NCBI RefSeq assembly: GCF_001299635.1
Contig: NZ_JRHN01000046.1
Coordinates: 1 to 64,000, forward strand
Direction of reading: 5' to 3'
Length of the DNA: 64,000 nt
Source: Clostridioides difficile
GTDB lineage: Bacteria; Bacillota; Clostridia; Peptostreptococcales; Peptostreptococcaceae
Positions 55,912 through 64,000 of this stretch are shown here, piece after piece. The notes under the pieces are model-generated. The model ran no database searches, was not told the DNA's origin, and saw nothing but the letters and a program-made list of their open reading frames with translations. The position numbers and the translations under genes were made by a program. The stretch's first letter is position 1, and every line of letters starts with the position of its first letter.

Positions 55912-55941
55912 TTTATACTATATTTAAACTTTTTAATACAA
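55912..55941 (-). promoter_or_regulatory. Promoter of the riboswitch-controlled M60 gene
   Basis: TTGTAT is followed 18 bp later by TATAAA on the minus strand. Transcription would start just before the aptamer, leaving a leader of about 220 nt. Confidence 0.5.
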
Positions 55942-55960
55942 ATTTTTTATGTTAAAATCC

Positions 55961-56003
55961 AAAAAAAGAATATTTATATTATTATGTTAATATAAATATT
56001 CTT
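55961..56003 (-). terminator. Terminator of cwp9
   Basis: AAGAATATTTATATTA pairs perfectly with TAATATAAATATTCTT (16 bp) around a 6-nt loop and is followed by TTTTTTTGG on the minus strand. It isolates the riboswitch transcript from cwp9. Confidence 0.88.
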
Positions 56004-56112
56004 TCTCATTATAAATACATTACTTATACGTTATTTTCTAATTATTATCTTATTACATATTTCCAGCACTTATATATTATTCTTATCAAAATATCTAAAT
56101 CTTGGTAAATAC

Positions 56113-57516
56113 TTATTCTTTATATCTTCCATAAAACTCATGTGTTGCATATATAGTCTTATCACCTGTCATAGTTAATCCAAATCCCATTATCTCATAT
56201 CCCTTATGCAACATATTTGTACCTTCCTCAGGATTGGTCTTCCACTCATTAAAAATAAAGTTTCCTATATCATCTGCATCCCTATTTGTATATACAGGCT
56301 TATCTTGGATTTTATACTTAATTATATTTTCCCCTTGAACAGAAATGTATCCTGGCTTAATCTCACTCCAATCTAAGTATTTCAAAAAAGTAGAATACGA
56401 ATTTTTACCATTTATAGTATGAGATAAAGTCTTTTTATTTGCCATTAAGTTAGACCAGTCATTTGCTAAACCTTCTAATCTACTTGCTACAGATAACTCT
56501 CTTACTCCATTTTCTTTTCTGTATTGTTTTGTAAGAGCATATATTTTTCCCTTTATTCTATCCTTAAATACTTTATCATTTGGATTATAGTATAATCCTT
56601 GTTGATTTGGAGAGGCTTGATTTATACATTGCTTGATGACATTCTGATTTATTCCTCCTAGTACAGTTAATTTATCTGCACCACTTAAAATACTCTTATT
56701 GCTACCATTTTCAACTAAAACCACAGGTGCATTTTTTGCTATTGTAGAAGCTACCAATGCATCAGTTAGTTGCATACCTTTACTTAAATAAAATTCTTTA
56801 CTGTCTTTATAAAATTCTTGTATAACTCTTTTATTTGTGTCAAATCTATCCGTTCCACCCAATCTAACAGAATTTGTACTTTTAACCAGTTCATCACTTA
56901 TTATCTCACTAGAACCAAGTGCATAACTCTTTAATCCTGTTGTATCAAATCCTACACTGCTTCCATCTGTAAGTATTATAGGTACTCCATCTCTTGCTGC
57001 TACTGGTGATGCACTTATTGCATCTGCTTCTCCTGTGATTCCATTAGCTATAATCACTTTATCAATTGGTTTAATTTCTTTGATTTTCTCAGCTATCTTT
57101 ACACTTGTATCAAATCTATTTTCACCAAATATTCTCTCTACAACCTTATTTTTAGATATCAATTGATTTTCTATACCTTTACTGATAGTTGATTCTGAAC
57201 CTATTATATATACATTCTTTGCTTTATTTAATCTTTCCATTGTAGTATTTGGGATTTGATTTTGTTTTGTCATTAAAATAGGCGCGTTTAATGCTCCTGC
57301 CAAACCACTTGCGCTCAAGCCATCTGACAGGCTATTATCCGAATTGATTAGTATTACTGTATTATAGTTTTGTTTGTCTGCTATTTTTGCTGCTGTCTCA
57401 TATCTGTCAATTCCTTTTATTTGTTCAACTGATGTGAGCGCATTTACTCTAGGAGTATTTACCATTACTAAAAATAGTGTAAGTCCTATAGCAAATATCT
57501 TTCTACTATTCTTCAT
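56113..57516 (-). CDS. cwp9: Cwp9, CWB2 protein with a CAP domain, no Ig-like domain
   Basis: The 467-residue protein has a signal peptide (cleavage near VNA/LTS, residue 26), three CWB2 repeats at about 28-305 and a C-terminal CAP domain at about 325-467. CAP features are ALTKQYRKENGVRELSV, KTLSHTINGK and GFGLTMTGDKTIYATHEF. The CWB2 part is very similar to Cwp11 and Cwp12 (RYETAAKIADKQ, DGLSASGLAGAL), but the Ig-like spacer is absent and the CAP domain more divergent. It is thus the third member of a CAP family here, separated from the pair by cwp10 and the M60 gene. It matches CD2798. The start ATG follows GGGGGT. Confidence 0.9.
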   Translation of the reverse strand: MKNSRKIFAIGLTLFLVMVNTPRVNALTSVEQIKGIDRYETAAKIADKQNYNTVILINSDNSLSDGLSASGLAGALNAPILMTKQNQIPNTTMERLNKAKNVYIIGSESTISKGIENQLISKNKVVERIFGENRFDTSVKIAEKIKEIKPIDKVIIANGITGEADAISASPVAARDGVPIILTDGSSVGFDTTGLKSYALGSSEIISDELVKSTNSVRLGGTDRFDTNKRVIQEFYKDSKEFYLSKGMQLTDALVASTIAKNAPVVLVENGSNKSILSGADKLTVLGGINQNVIKQCINQASPNQQGLYYNPNDKVFKDRIKGKIYALTKQYRKENGVRELSVASRLEGLANDWSNLMANKKTLSHTINGKNSYSTFLKYLDWSEIKPGYISVQGENIIKYKIQDKPVYTNRDADDIGNFIFNEWKTNPEEGTNMLHKGYEIMGFGLTMTGDKTIYATHEFYGRYKE

Positions 57517-57855
57517 ATTTTTTTACCCCCAATATTAGTTTTTATAATTTTGTTATATTGATTTTACTTAGACTTAATAAAAAGTTACAATTTTGTTACC
57601 ATATTTTATATATGATACCATAGTTATCCATCTAACTCAAACAATATAATTAAAGTTTTTATTATTCATAAATTCAAAACATTATAACTTATTTTCTTTA
57701 ATTAAGTGATAGGCTCAAAAGTTTTATTAAGTTATACACTTAAAACAATATAATTTAATAAGTATTTATTTTCTATAACCTTTCTTATATATAAAGTTTT
57801 TTAAATAAATATCTTAAGATAACATCTACCACAAGATATAATAATCAAAAACAAT

Positions 57856-57897
57856 AAAAAGATGGTATCCTAACTTATTTTAAGATACCATCTTTTC
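57856..57897 (-). terminator. Terminator of cwp8
   Basis: AAAAGATGGTATC pairs with GATACCATCTTTT (13 bp) around a 14-nt loop, with T residues following on the minus strand. The rest of the 484-bp gap before cwp9 is AT-rich with no other recognisable element; the cwp9 promoter is not clear. Confidence 0.82.
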
Positions 57898-58000
57898 ATT
57901 ATTTCTATTTTAATTGTTTATACTTATTTATTATCTATATTATATCTTACTTAGCTAAACATTATCTAAATAAACTTACAAATTTAAATTTTATATACTA

Positions 58001-59896
58001 TTAGTTTCTAGTAAATAAGTTTATTTTTTCTGCTATTTTCTCAATAGCATTTTTAGCTATTCCTTCACCTATTTGTACTAACTTAGTAGCATTCTTAAGT
58101 CTTAATTCAACTACTTCTTCTTGTGACTTAGAAAGTTCTTCTGTAGTTAATATTATTGGTGCTTTTGCACTAGCTGCAAGTGGTGCTGCTGTAAGTGCAT
58201 CAACCAATTGTCCATTTCCACCTACATAACCATCTTTCGCAACATATGCTTTAGTTGCTCCTGCATAGTACTTGTTGATTACTTTAGCATTAGTGTCTTT
58301 TCTGTTTTCTCCTGCTAATCTTTCAACTTTATTATTTAAATCTATTTCAACTAATTTGTTTTCAACGTCTTTTGATACAGAGTTCTCTCCACCAACTATT
58401 TCTAATTCTTTTCCATTTAATAACTTCTCAGCTTTAGCATCCAATTCGTTACCTGTAACTATTATTGGAGCACCAAATTGAGCAGCTCTAGCAGATATAC
58501 TCATAGCATCTGCTTCTCCATTTCCACCTACTACGAAAGCAGTTTTAAATGTATCTTTTAATTGTTTTGCTATTTCTAAAGAAGTCTCAAATCTATCTTC
58601 TCCAGAAACTCTTTCAACTTTACTTACACCTAACTTAGCAAGTTTTTCTTCAGTTTCTTTTGATATTTTAGATTCTCCACCTACTATATATATCTTCTTA
58701 GAAGATAAGTTGCTTCCAAGTACTCTTAATATCTCAGCTTCTATTTCTGATGGTAATGAATCTTTCTTTGATAATAGTATTGGTGCATTTTTTTGAGATG
58801 CAAGTGGTGCTGATGCCAATCCATCAACTATAGCATCTTCTCCAACTAAGATTATTGCTTCGGCTGCTCCATCATTAAATCTCTCTTTACTAACCTCTAC
58901 TGCTGTTGTAAATCTTGAATCTCCAGATAAAACTTCTACCTTTAATTCTTTTCCATCTTTAACATCAGTTAATACTTTGTGTAAATCTCTTACTAACTTA
59001 TGATTTTTACTTGATATACTTATTGTTTCTGGCTTTTCATTTGTCTTGCTTAAAATCATATCAAAGCTTGATTTTTCTGGCTTATCTTTATCATCACTAT
59101 CTTCTTGCTCTTGAGTAAGTATAGCTACATTTTCAAATGTTAAAGAATATCCATTTTTAACTTTATTAACTATTTCTCTTCCTGATGTAGTCAATCTAAC
59201 TCCATCGAATAAATCTTCTGCTGATACATCTTGTAAATCTGCATTTTTAACTGTTATTGTATGTAATTCTTTTGATTCTATATCACTATATTTCTTTTCA
59301 TAGCCTTCAAAAGTACTTTCTTCTGATATTATTTGTTTTGAGAAATCTAAGTGTTGGTCTCCCACATTTATAGTAATAACATTTTTTGAATCTTTTGCTC
59401 TTTTTACTTCAACTGAGCTTGTAGATTTTATTGTTGCTGTTAATTTGCTATCAGAATCTTCTGCTAAAGTTGCATTGAAAGCATTAACTGCATCTACTAT
59501 TTCTTGGGCTGTTTTGTAGTTTTCAATTTTATAGTCAACTACTTTTCCACCTAGAGTTTGATGACCTTTGTCTTGTATTGTAACTTTTAAACTTTGTCCT
59601 TCTACTAATGCGTTTATTTTGTTTTGTAATTGAGTTGCATTAGTTAAAGTTACATTGTCTACTTTTATATCATAAACTCTGTCATTTACATTTGCTCCTG
59701 CTTTTGTCTCTTCAAACTTAATTTCTAATGCTTTTCTAACTTCTTCAATTAATTTAGTAGAATCTTTCGCACTTACTGTGTAACTTTTATCAACATTTTC
59801 TGACACAGTGTTATCTGCGAATATTGGTGCTGCTGCACTCATAACTGTGGCTCCTGCCATTACTATTGCCATACTTCTCTTCTTGTTGCTCAACAT
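58001..59896 (-). CDS. cwp8: Cwp8, CWB2 cell-wall protein related to Cwp2
   Basis: The 631-residue protein has a signal peptide (cleavage near IFA/DNT, residue 27) and an N-terminal region of about 300 residues with SAKDSTKLIEEVRKAL, TIQDKGHQTLGGK and SAEDLFDGVRLTTSG, homologous to the corresponding part of Cwp2. CWB2 repeats follow at about 330-631 (VLSGDSRFTTAVEV, RVSGEDRFETSLE, RLAGENRKDTNAK). No catalytic motif is seen; a structural or adhesive surface role is likely. It uses a promoter and transcription-start sequence nearly the same as slpA. It marks the outer end of the cwp cluster, next to scfA. The start ATG follows CGGAGG. It matches CD2799. Confidence 0.9.
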   Translation of the reverse strand: MLSNKKRSMAIVMAGATVMSAAAPIFADNTVSENVDKSYTVSAKDSTKLIEEVRKALEIKFEETKAGANVNDRVYDIKVDNVTLTNATQLQNKINALVEGQSLKVTIQDKGHQTLGGKVVDYKIENYKTAQEIVDAVNAFNATLAEDSDSKLTATIKSTSSVEVKRAKDSKNVITINVGDQHLDFSKQIISEESTFEGYEKKYSDIESKELHTITVKNADLQDVSAEDLFDGVRLTTSGREIVNKVKNGYSLTFENVAILTQEQEDSDDKDKPEKSSFDMILSKTNEKPETISISSKNHKLVRDLHKVLTDVKDGKELKVEVLSGDSRFTTAVEVSKERFNDGAAEAIILVGEDAIVDGLASAPLASQKNAPILLSKKDSLPSEIEAEILRVLGSNLSSKKIYIVGGESKISKETEEKLAKLGVSKVERVSGEDRFETSLEIAKQLKDTFKTAFVVGGNGEADAMSISARAAQFGAPIIVTGNELDAKAEKLLNGKELEIVGGENSVSKDVENKLVEIDLNNKVERLAGENRKDTNAKVINKYYAGATKAYVAKDGYVGGNGQLVDALTAAPLAASAKAPIILTTEELSKSQEEVVELRLKNATKLVQIGEGIAKNAIEKIAEKINLFTRN

Positions 59897-59939
59897 ATTT
59901 ATGTCCTCCGAATATTGTTTTTTAATTTTTTTATATTCG

Positions 59940-59950
59940 TATTTCCCACA
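59940..59950 (-). repeat. TGTGGGAAATA element at the cwp8 transcription start
   Basis: This differs by one base from the slpA element and lies the same distance (6 bp) after an identical TATTAT -10. It should form the 5' end of the cwp8 mRNA. Confidence 0.5.
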
Positions 59951-59955
59951 TATAA

Positions 59956-59984
59956 ATAATATTATATATAATATTATTTATCAA
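59956..59984 (-). promoter_or_regulatory. Sigma-A promoter of cwp8
   Basis: TTGATA and TATTAT are separated by 17 bp on the minus strand, about 55-60 bp upstream of the start codon. The -10 hexamer and spacing equal those of slpA. Confidence 0.7.
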
Positions 59985-60177
59985 TACATTTTATAAGTTT
60001 ACATAATTTACTAGTATATATTTTAAAATAATTGTATGAAAATCCATATTTTGAGCACATTATCATATCAATTTTTACTAATTAATCCTCTCTATTTAAA
60101 TTAAATATACATCACTAATTTAAACTATTTTACAAAGTTTAAGACTACTATTTATTATAAGAAGTATTGTAAAGCAA

Positions 60178-60225
60178 AAGAGGATACCTCTCAATGATAA
60201 TAGAATCATTTTGAAGTATCCTCTT
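60178..60225 (-). terminator. Terminator of scfA
   Basis: AAGAGGATAC pairs with GTATCCTCTT, with AATGAT/ATCATT inside, followed by TTGCTTT on the minus strand. It separates the scfA unit from the cwp8 promoter; the other ~200 bp of this gap holds only that promoter. Confidence 0.8.
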
Positions 60226-60249
60226 GAAAATAACTAAGTCAATAATTTT

Positions 60250-60393
60250 CTATCTTTCACACTCTTGATTTGCAACTGTACAAGAAGTTTTACAAGCTGA
60301 TTGACAAGAAGTTTGACACTCTCCACATCCACCTTTTGCAGCACTTTGCTTTAAAGTAGCTTGAGATAAAGTTTTTACATGTTTATTTTCCAT
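60250..60393 (-). CDS. scfA: SCIFF peptide precursor (six cysteines in forty-five residues)
   Basis: This 47-residue peptide has a leader part (MENKHVKTLSQATLKQSAAK) and a cysteine-rich core with six Cys in CGEC, SCQSAC, SC and ECER. This is the SCIFF (TIGR03973) precursor conserved across Clostridia, processed by the radical-SAM enzyme ScfB to a thioether-bridged ranthipeptide; some ranthipeptides have been linked to quorum sensing. The start ATG follows TGGAGG. The neighbour TIGR04086 membrane protein is the usual SCIFF partner. No radical-SAM maturase gene is present next to it; the downstream side is occupied by the terminator and cwp8. Confidence 0.9.
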   Translation of the reverse strand: MENKHVKTLSQATLKQSAAKGGCGECQTSCQSACKTSCTVANQECER

Positions 60394-60458
60394 TTTCAAC
60401 GCCTCCATTTCTAATTGTTTCCTATTGATTATATCATAAAACTACTCTAATATAAACT

Positions 60459-60821
60459 CTATTTAAAGTTGACACCCAATACGCCTCCAATACCTCCCGC
60501 TGCTGATATTAACAATAACTTATAAATCATTCCTACTTCAAACACAAACTTTTCTTGTGCTAAAAACACAGTTAAAAAAATACATACTATGTACAAAAGT
60601 CCAACCAAAAGTCCATATATAAGACCTTTTTCTTTCATGTGTTTTGAAGTATAAAAACCCCCTATAGCTGCAGAAATGGTAGTTATAAATGATGAAACCA
60701 TGGTTATATTATCTCCACCAATATCTGTAAATGTCAAAAATAAGTTATACACTAATAAAACAGCCAAGGTTATTATATAAGCATACCCTAGACCTTTAAA
60801 AATATAATTAGATTTTCCCAT
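60459..60821 (-). CDS. TIGR04086-family membrane protein, SCIFF-associated
   Basis: The 120-residue protein has four membrane helices (about 9-28, 38-57, 66-86 and 98-118), small-residue-rich with GGFYTSKHMKEKG in the middle and AAGGIGGVLGVNFK at the end. This matches the TIGR04086 family found beside the SCIFF peptide in Clostridia. Its function is not known; transport or sensing of the peptide is possible. It lies 58 bp downstream of yajC and 65 bp upstream of scfA and is likely in one operon with them. The start ATG follows GAGGAGG. Confidence 0.8.
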   Translation of the reverse strand: MGKSNYIFKGLGYAYIITLAVLLVYNLFLTFTDIGGDNITMVSSFITTISAAIGGFYTSKHMKEKGLIYGLLVGLLYIVCIFLTVFLAQEKFVFEVGMIYKLLLISAAGGIGGVLGVNFK

Positions 60822-60879
60822 AAAAAAAACCTCCTCTCAAATTAATATATATTCGAGAAAAGGCTTTTAAATTACTAAT

Positions 60880-61173
60880 TTACTCTTCTTCTATTTCTTC
60901 TTTTTTAGATTTAACTGTACCTATAGCCCATTTTTCAAATGGAACTTTAGTTCTATTTGGTCCTAACTCTAGTATTACAACATCATCTTCAACTTTAGCT
61001 ACATTAGCTACTATTCCACCTATTGTAACGACCTTGTCTCCTACACCTAGGCTACTTCTCATTTCTTTTAATTGTTTGTCTTTTTTCTTTTGAGGTCTAA
61101 TCATTAGGAAATAAAAGATTGCTATTACTACTACCCATAGACCTATACTCATCATTATTTGTTGCTGTGGCAT
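60880..61173 (-). CDS. yajC: YajC, Sec translocase auxiliary subunit
   Basis: The 97-residue protein has one N-terminal membrane helix (residues 6-24, VVVIAIFYFLMIRPQKKKDK) and a basic/hydrophilic domain with VGDKVVTIGGIVANVAKVEDD. This is the standard YajC of the SecDF-YajC complex, which aids protein export. secD and secF, often adjacent in Clostridia, are not next to it here. It is preceded by a promoter and by tgt, the typical queA-tgt-yajC order. The start ATG follows GAAGGAG. Confidence 0.92.
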   Translation of the reverse strand: MPQQQIMMSIGLWVVVIAIFYFLMIRPQKKKDKQLKEMRSSLGVGDKVVTIGGIVANVAKVEDDVVILELGPNRTKVPFEKWAIGTVKSKKEEIEEE

Positions 61174-61194
61174 TAATTTTTCACTCCTTCATAA

Positions 61195-61222
61195 ATTATA
61201 CTCTTTTGTAAAACACTGTAAA
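61195..61222 (-). promoter_or_regulatory. Promoter of yajC
   Basis: TTTACA is followed 16 bp later by TATAAT on the minus strand, about 20 bp before the ribosome-binding site. It may also drive the TIGR04086 and scfA genes. Confidence 0.6.
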
Positions 61223-61305
61223 TATCTATATAAGTATTTACTTTTTTAGTTTTGAGTACTATTGAATATTATATATTAAAATGATTATAATTAATAGTCC
61301 AAACT

Positions 61306-62454
<1,149 letters not shown>

Positions 62455-62505
62455 TCATTATTTTTTAATATATTCTTGTAATAATCTATTTATCTAGTAC
62501 ATTTT

Positions 62506-62991
62506 CTAAATAGATTTATCTTTATCATCTTTTTCCTGTTGTTCTTTAATCGCTTCTTCATCATGTATACTCGTTATATTAAGAGCACTCTTGTCTTTTG
62601 TTACTAAAAACTTTTTTATAGCAAAAAGTCCTGCAATAGCTATAACACCTATTAAAACATCTATCATTCCTTCATTTTTAGGAAGTAACAACATTTTTCT
62701 AGCTATAGCATAAAGTAGTGCCTCAATAAATGCTCCTGGTATATGAAGTGATAGCATTACTACAAGTTCAACACCTATCACTAAAAGTAATATTTGTGCT
62801 AAGAAGTCGTTAAGCTGACTGTATTGTACCGGATTTTGAAAGTCAACTATATATGCTCCCCACATAAGTCTTAATACATCTACAGTCCCTAGAAATACAG
62901 CTATTAAAACTACCACTGCTAACACACGTTCAAATATAAAAGCAATCTTTAATATAGGGTTATTCTTTTTTTGTTTTTGTAAACTATGCAT
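62506..62991 (-). CDS. PsiE-like (phosphate-starvation-inducible E family) membrane protein
   Basis: The ATG lies 6 bp after GGGAGG, giving 161 residues; a TTG just before it is rejected. Four membrane helices occur at about residues 15-45, 65-85, 88-105 and 112-128, with the PsiE-like ERVLAVVVLIAVFLGTVDVL and LHIPGAFIEALLYAIARK regions. The C-terminal 30 residues are charged. The function of PsiE proteins is not established. It lies between queA (gap 11 bp) and tgt, probably in their operon. Confidence 0.7.
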   Translation of the reverse strand: MHSLQKQKKNNPILKIAFIFERVLAVVVLIAVFLGTVDVLRLMWGAYIVDFQNPVQYSQLNDFLAQILLLVIGVELVVMLSLHIPGAFIEALLYAIARKMLLLPKNEGMIDVLIGVIAIAGLFAIKKFLVTKDKSALNITSIHDEEAIKEQQEKDDKDKSI

Positions 62992-63002
62992 CAATTACCT
63001 CC

Positions 63003-64000
63003 CTACTTTATAATCATAGCATCTCCAAAACTGAAGAATCTATATCTTTCTTTTACTGCCTCATTATATGCATTTAAAACATTATCTTTTCCACAAATAG
63101 CACTTACTAGCATTATCAATGTAGACTCTGGCAAATGAAAATTAGTAATAAGCTTATCTAGAACTTTAAACTTATAACCTGGATATATAAATATCTCTGT
63201 CCATCCACTAGTTTCTTTCATCTTTCCATCTTCATTACAGGCTGACTCTATAGTTCTACAACTAGTAGTTCCAACACAGATTACATTATTTCCATTTTCT
63301 TTTGCTCTATTTATTTTGTCAGCTGCTTCCTGACTAACCATATAATATTCTGAATGCATCTTATGATTTAAAACATCATCTACTTTTACTGGTCTAAAAG
63401 TACCTAAACCAACATGTAAAGTTACAAAGGCTATATCCACACCTTTTTCTTTTATTTTGCTTAATAGTTCTTCTGTAAAGTGTAATCCTGCTGTAGGTGC
63501 TGCTGCTGAACCATTATGTTTTGAATAAACAGTTTGATATCTCTCTTTTTCATCCAATCTAGCAGTTATATATGGAGGTAGTGGCATGTTTCCAAGTTCA
63601 TCCAAGATTTCTTCAAAAATCCCATTGTAATGGAACTTTATAATTCTTGAGCCTTCATCTGATAAATCCACAACTTCTCCAATTAACTTTCCATTTCCAA
63701 AAGAAAACTTAGTACCTACTTTTGCTCTTTTCCCTGGTTTTACTAGAGCTTGCCAAGTATCTTCCTCAGTTCTTTTTAATAATAGAAACTCAATTTTTCC
63801 TCCAGTTTCAAGCTTCTCACCTATCAATCTAGCTGGTATAACTCTAGTATTATTTAGAACTAAACAATCCCCTGGATTTAAATATTCTATTACATCTCTA
63901 AAGACTTTATGCTCAATATCTCCTGTCTCTTTATTCAGTACCATCAATCTTGAACTAGCTCTATCTTCTATAGGAACTTGAGCTATAAGTTCCTGTGGTA
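63003..64000 (-). CDS. queA: S-adenosylmethionine:tRNA ribosyltransferase-isomerase, 5' end outside window
   Basis: QueA converts preQ1 in tRNA to epoxyqueuosine using S-adenosylmethionine. The reading frame remains open to the window edge (upstream codons read [17 protein letters not shown]), so the ATG at MVLNKETGD is internal and the true start lies beyond. Visible motifs are [45 protein letters not shown] and [17 protein letters not shown]. The visible part is about 332 residues of an expected 340 or so. It is the first of the queA-psiE-tgt group. Confidence 0.95.
   Translation of the reverse strand, partial: PQELIAQVPIEDRASSRLMVLNKETGDIEHKVFRDVIEYLNPGDCLVLNNTRVIPARLIGEKLETGGKIEFLLLKRTEEDTWQALVKPGKRAKVGTKFSFGNGKLIGEVVDLSDEGSRIIKFHYNGIFEEILDELGNMPLPPYITARLDEKERYQTVYSKHNGSAAAPTAGLHFTEELLSKIKEKGVDIAFVTLHVGLGTFRPVKVDDVLNHKMHSEYYMVSQEAADKINRAKENGNNVICVGTTSCRTIESACNEDGKMKETSGWTEIFIYPGYKFKVLDKLITNFHLPESTLIMLVSAICGKDNVLNAYNEAVKERYRFFSFGDAMIIK

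Overview
The window is AT-rich and most genes lie on the minus strand. Fourteen proteins carry, or appear to carry, the three-copy cell-wall-binding repeat CWB2 (PF04122), including a two-subunit S-layer precursor (SlpA), the Cwp84 cysteine protease and an accessory SecA2. Gene content and order identify it as the S-layer / cell-wall-protein locus of Clostridioides difficile. Strain 630 locus names used below come from remembered gene order, not from a database search.

Layout. (1) Positions 1-1917: an interrupted sigma-54-type regulator whose coding sequence stops at the end of what looks like an IStron (group I intron plus IS605-type element), followed by a HAD phosphatase. (2) 2215-4611: two tandem LytR-CpsA-Psr (LCP) ligases on the plus strand, each with its own promoter. 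(3) 4684-7937: the Cwp19 peptidoglycan hydrolase and a secreted SH3-NlpC/P60 endopeptidase, the latter with WalR-type boxes abutting its promoter. (4) 8005-23271: the polysaccharide II (PSII, anionic polymer) locus, with sugar-nucleotide enzymes, six glycosyltransferases, a CDP-glycerol-type phosphotransferase, a Wzy-like polymerase and a MurJ-like flippase. PSII is the wall ligand that CWB2 proteins bind, and the LCP enzymes are expected to attach it to peptidoglycan. (5) 23385-43689: Cwp7, the initiating sugar-phosphate transferase, Cwp6 amidase, a membrane acyltransferase, Cwp5, Cwp84, GtrA, Cwp66, a PIG-L deacetylase, Cwp2, SecA2 and SlpA; the cwp66-slpA part is the known recombining S-layer cassette. 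(6) 43899-59896: Cwp12, Cwp11, Cwp10, a 1975-residue secreted protein with dockerin and M60 metalloprotease features, Cwp9 and Cwp8. (7) 60250-64000: a six-cysteine SCIFF peptide, its TIGR04086 membrane partner, YajC, Tgt, a PsiE-like protein and the truncated QueA gene.

How it fits together: PSII genes make the anchor polymer, LCP enzymes attach it, SecA2 helps export SlpA and other Cwps, Cwp84 cleaves SlpA, and the CWB2 proteins dock on PSII to form the surface layer, remodelled by Cwp6, Cwp19 and the NlpC/P60 enzyme.

The most interesting signals are: a class I c-di-GMP riboswitch with a terminator in front of the M60/dockerin gene; a possible cohesin-like partner (Cwp10) next to that dockerin protein; WalR-type boxes at two hydrolase promoters; a shared promoter and initial transcribed motif for slpA and cwp8, with two extra motif copies beside terminators in the S-layer cassette; a SCIFF peptide with no adjacent radical-SAM maturase; and the IStron-split regulator. 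No tRNA, rRNA or CRISPR array was seen.
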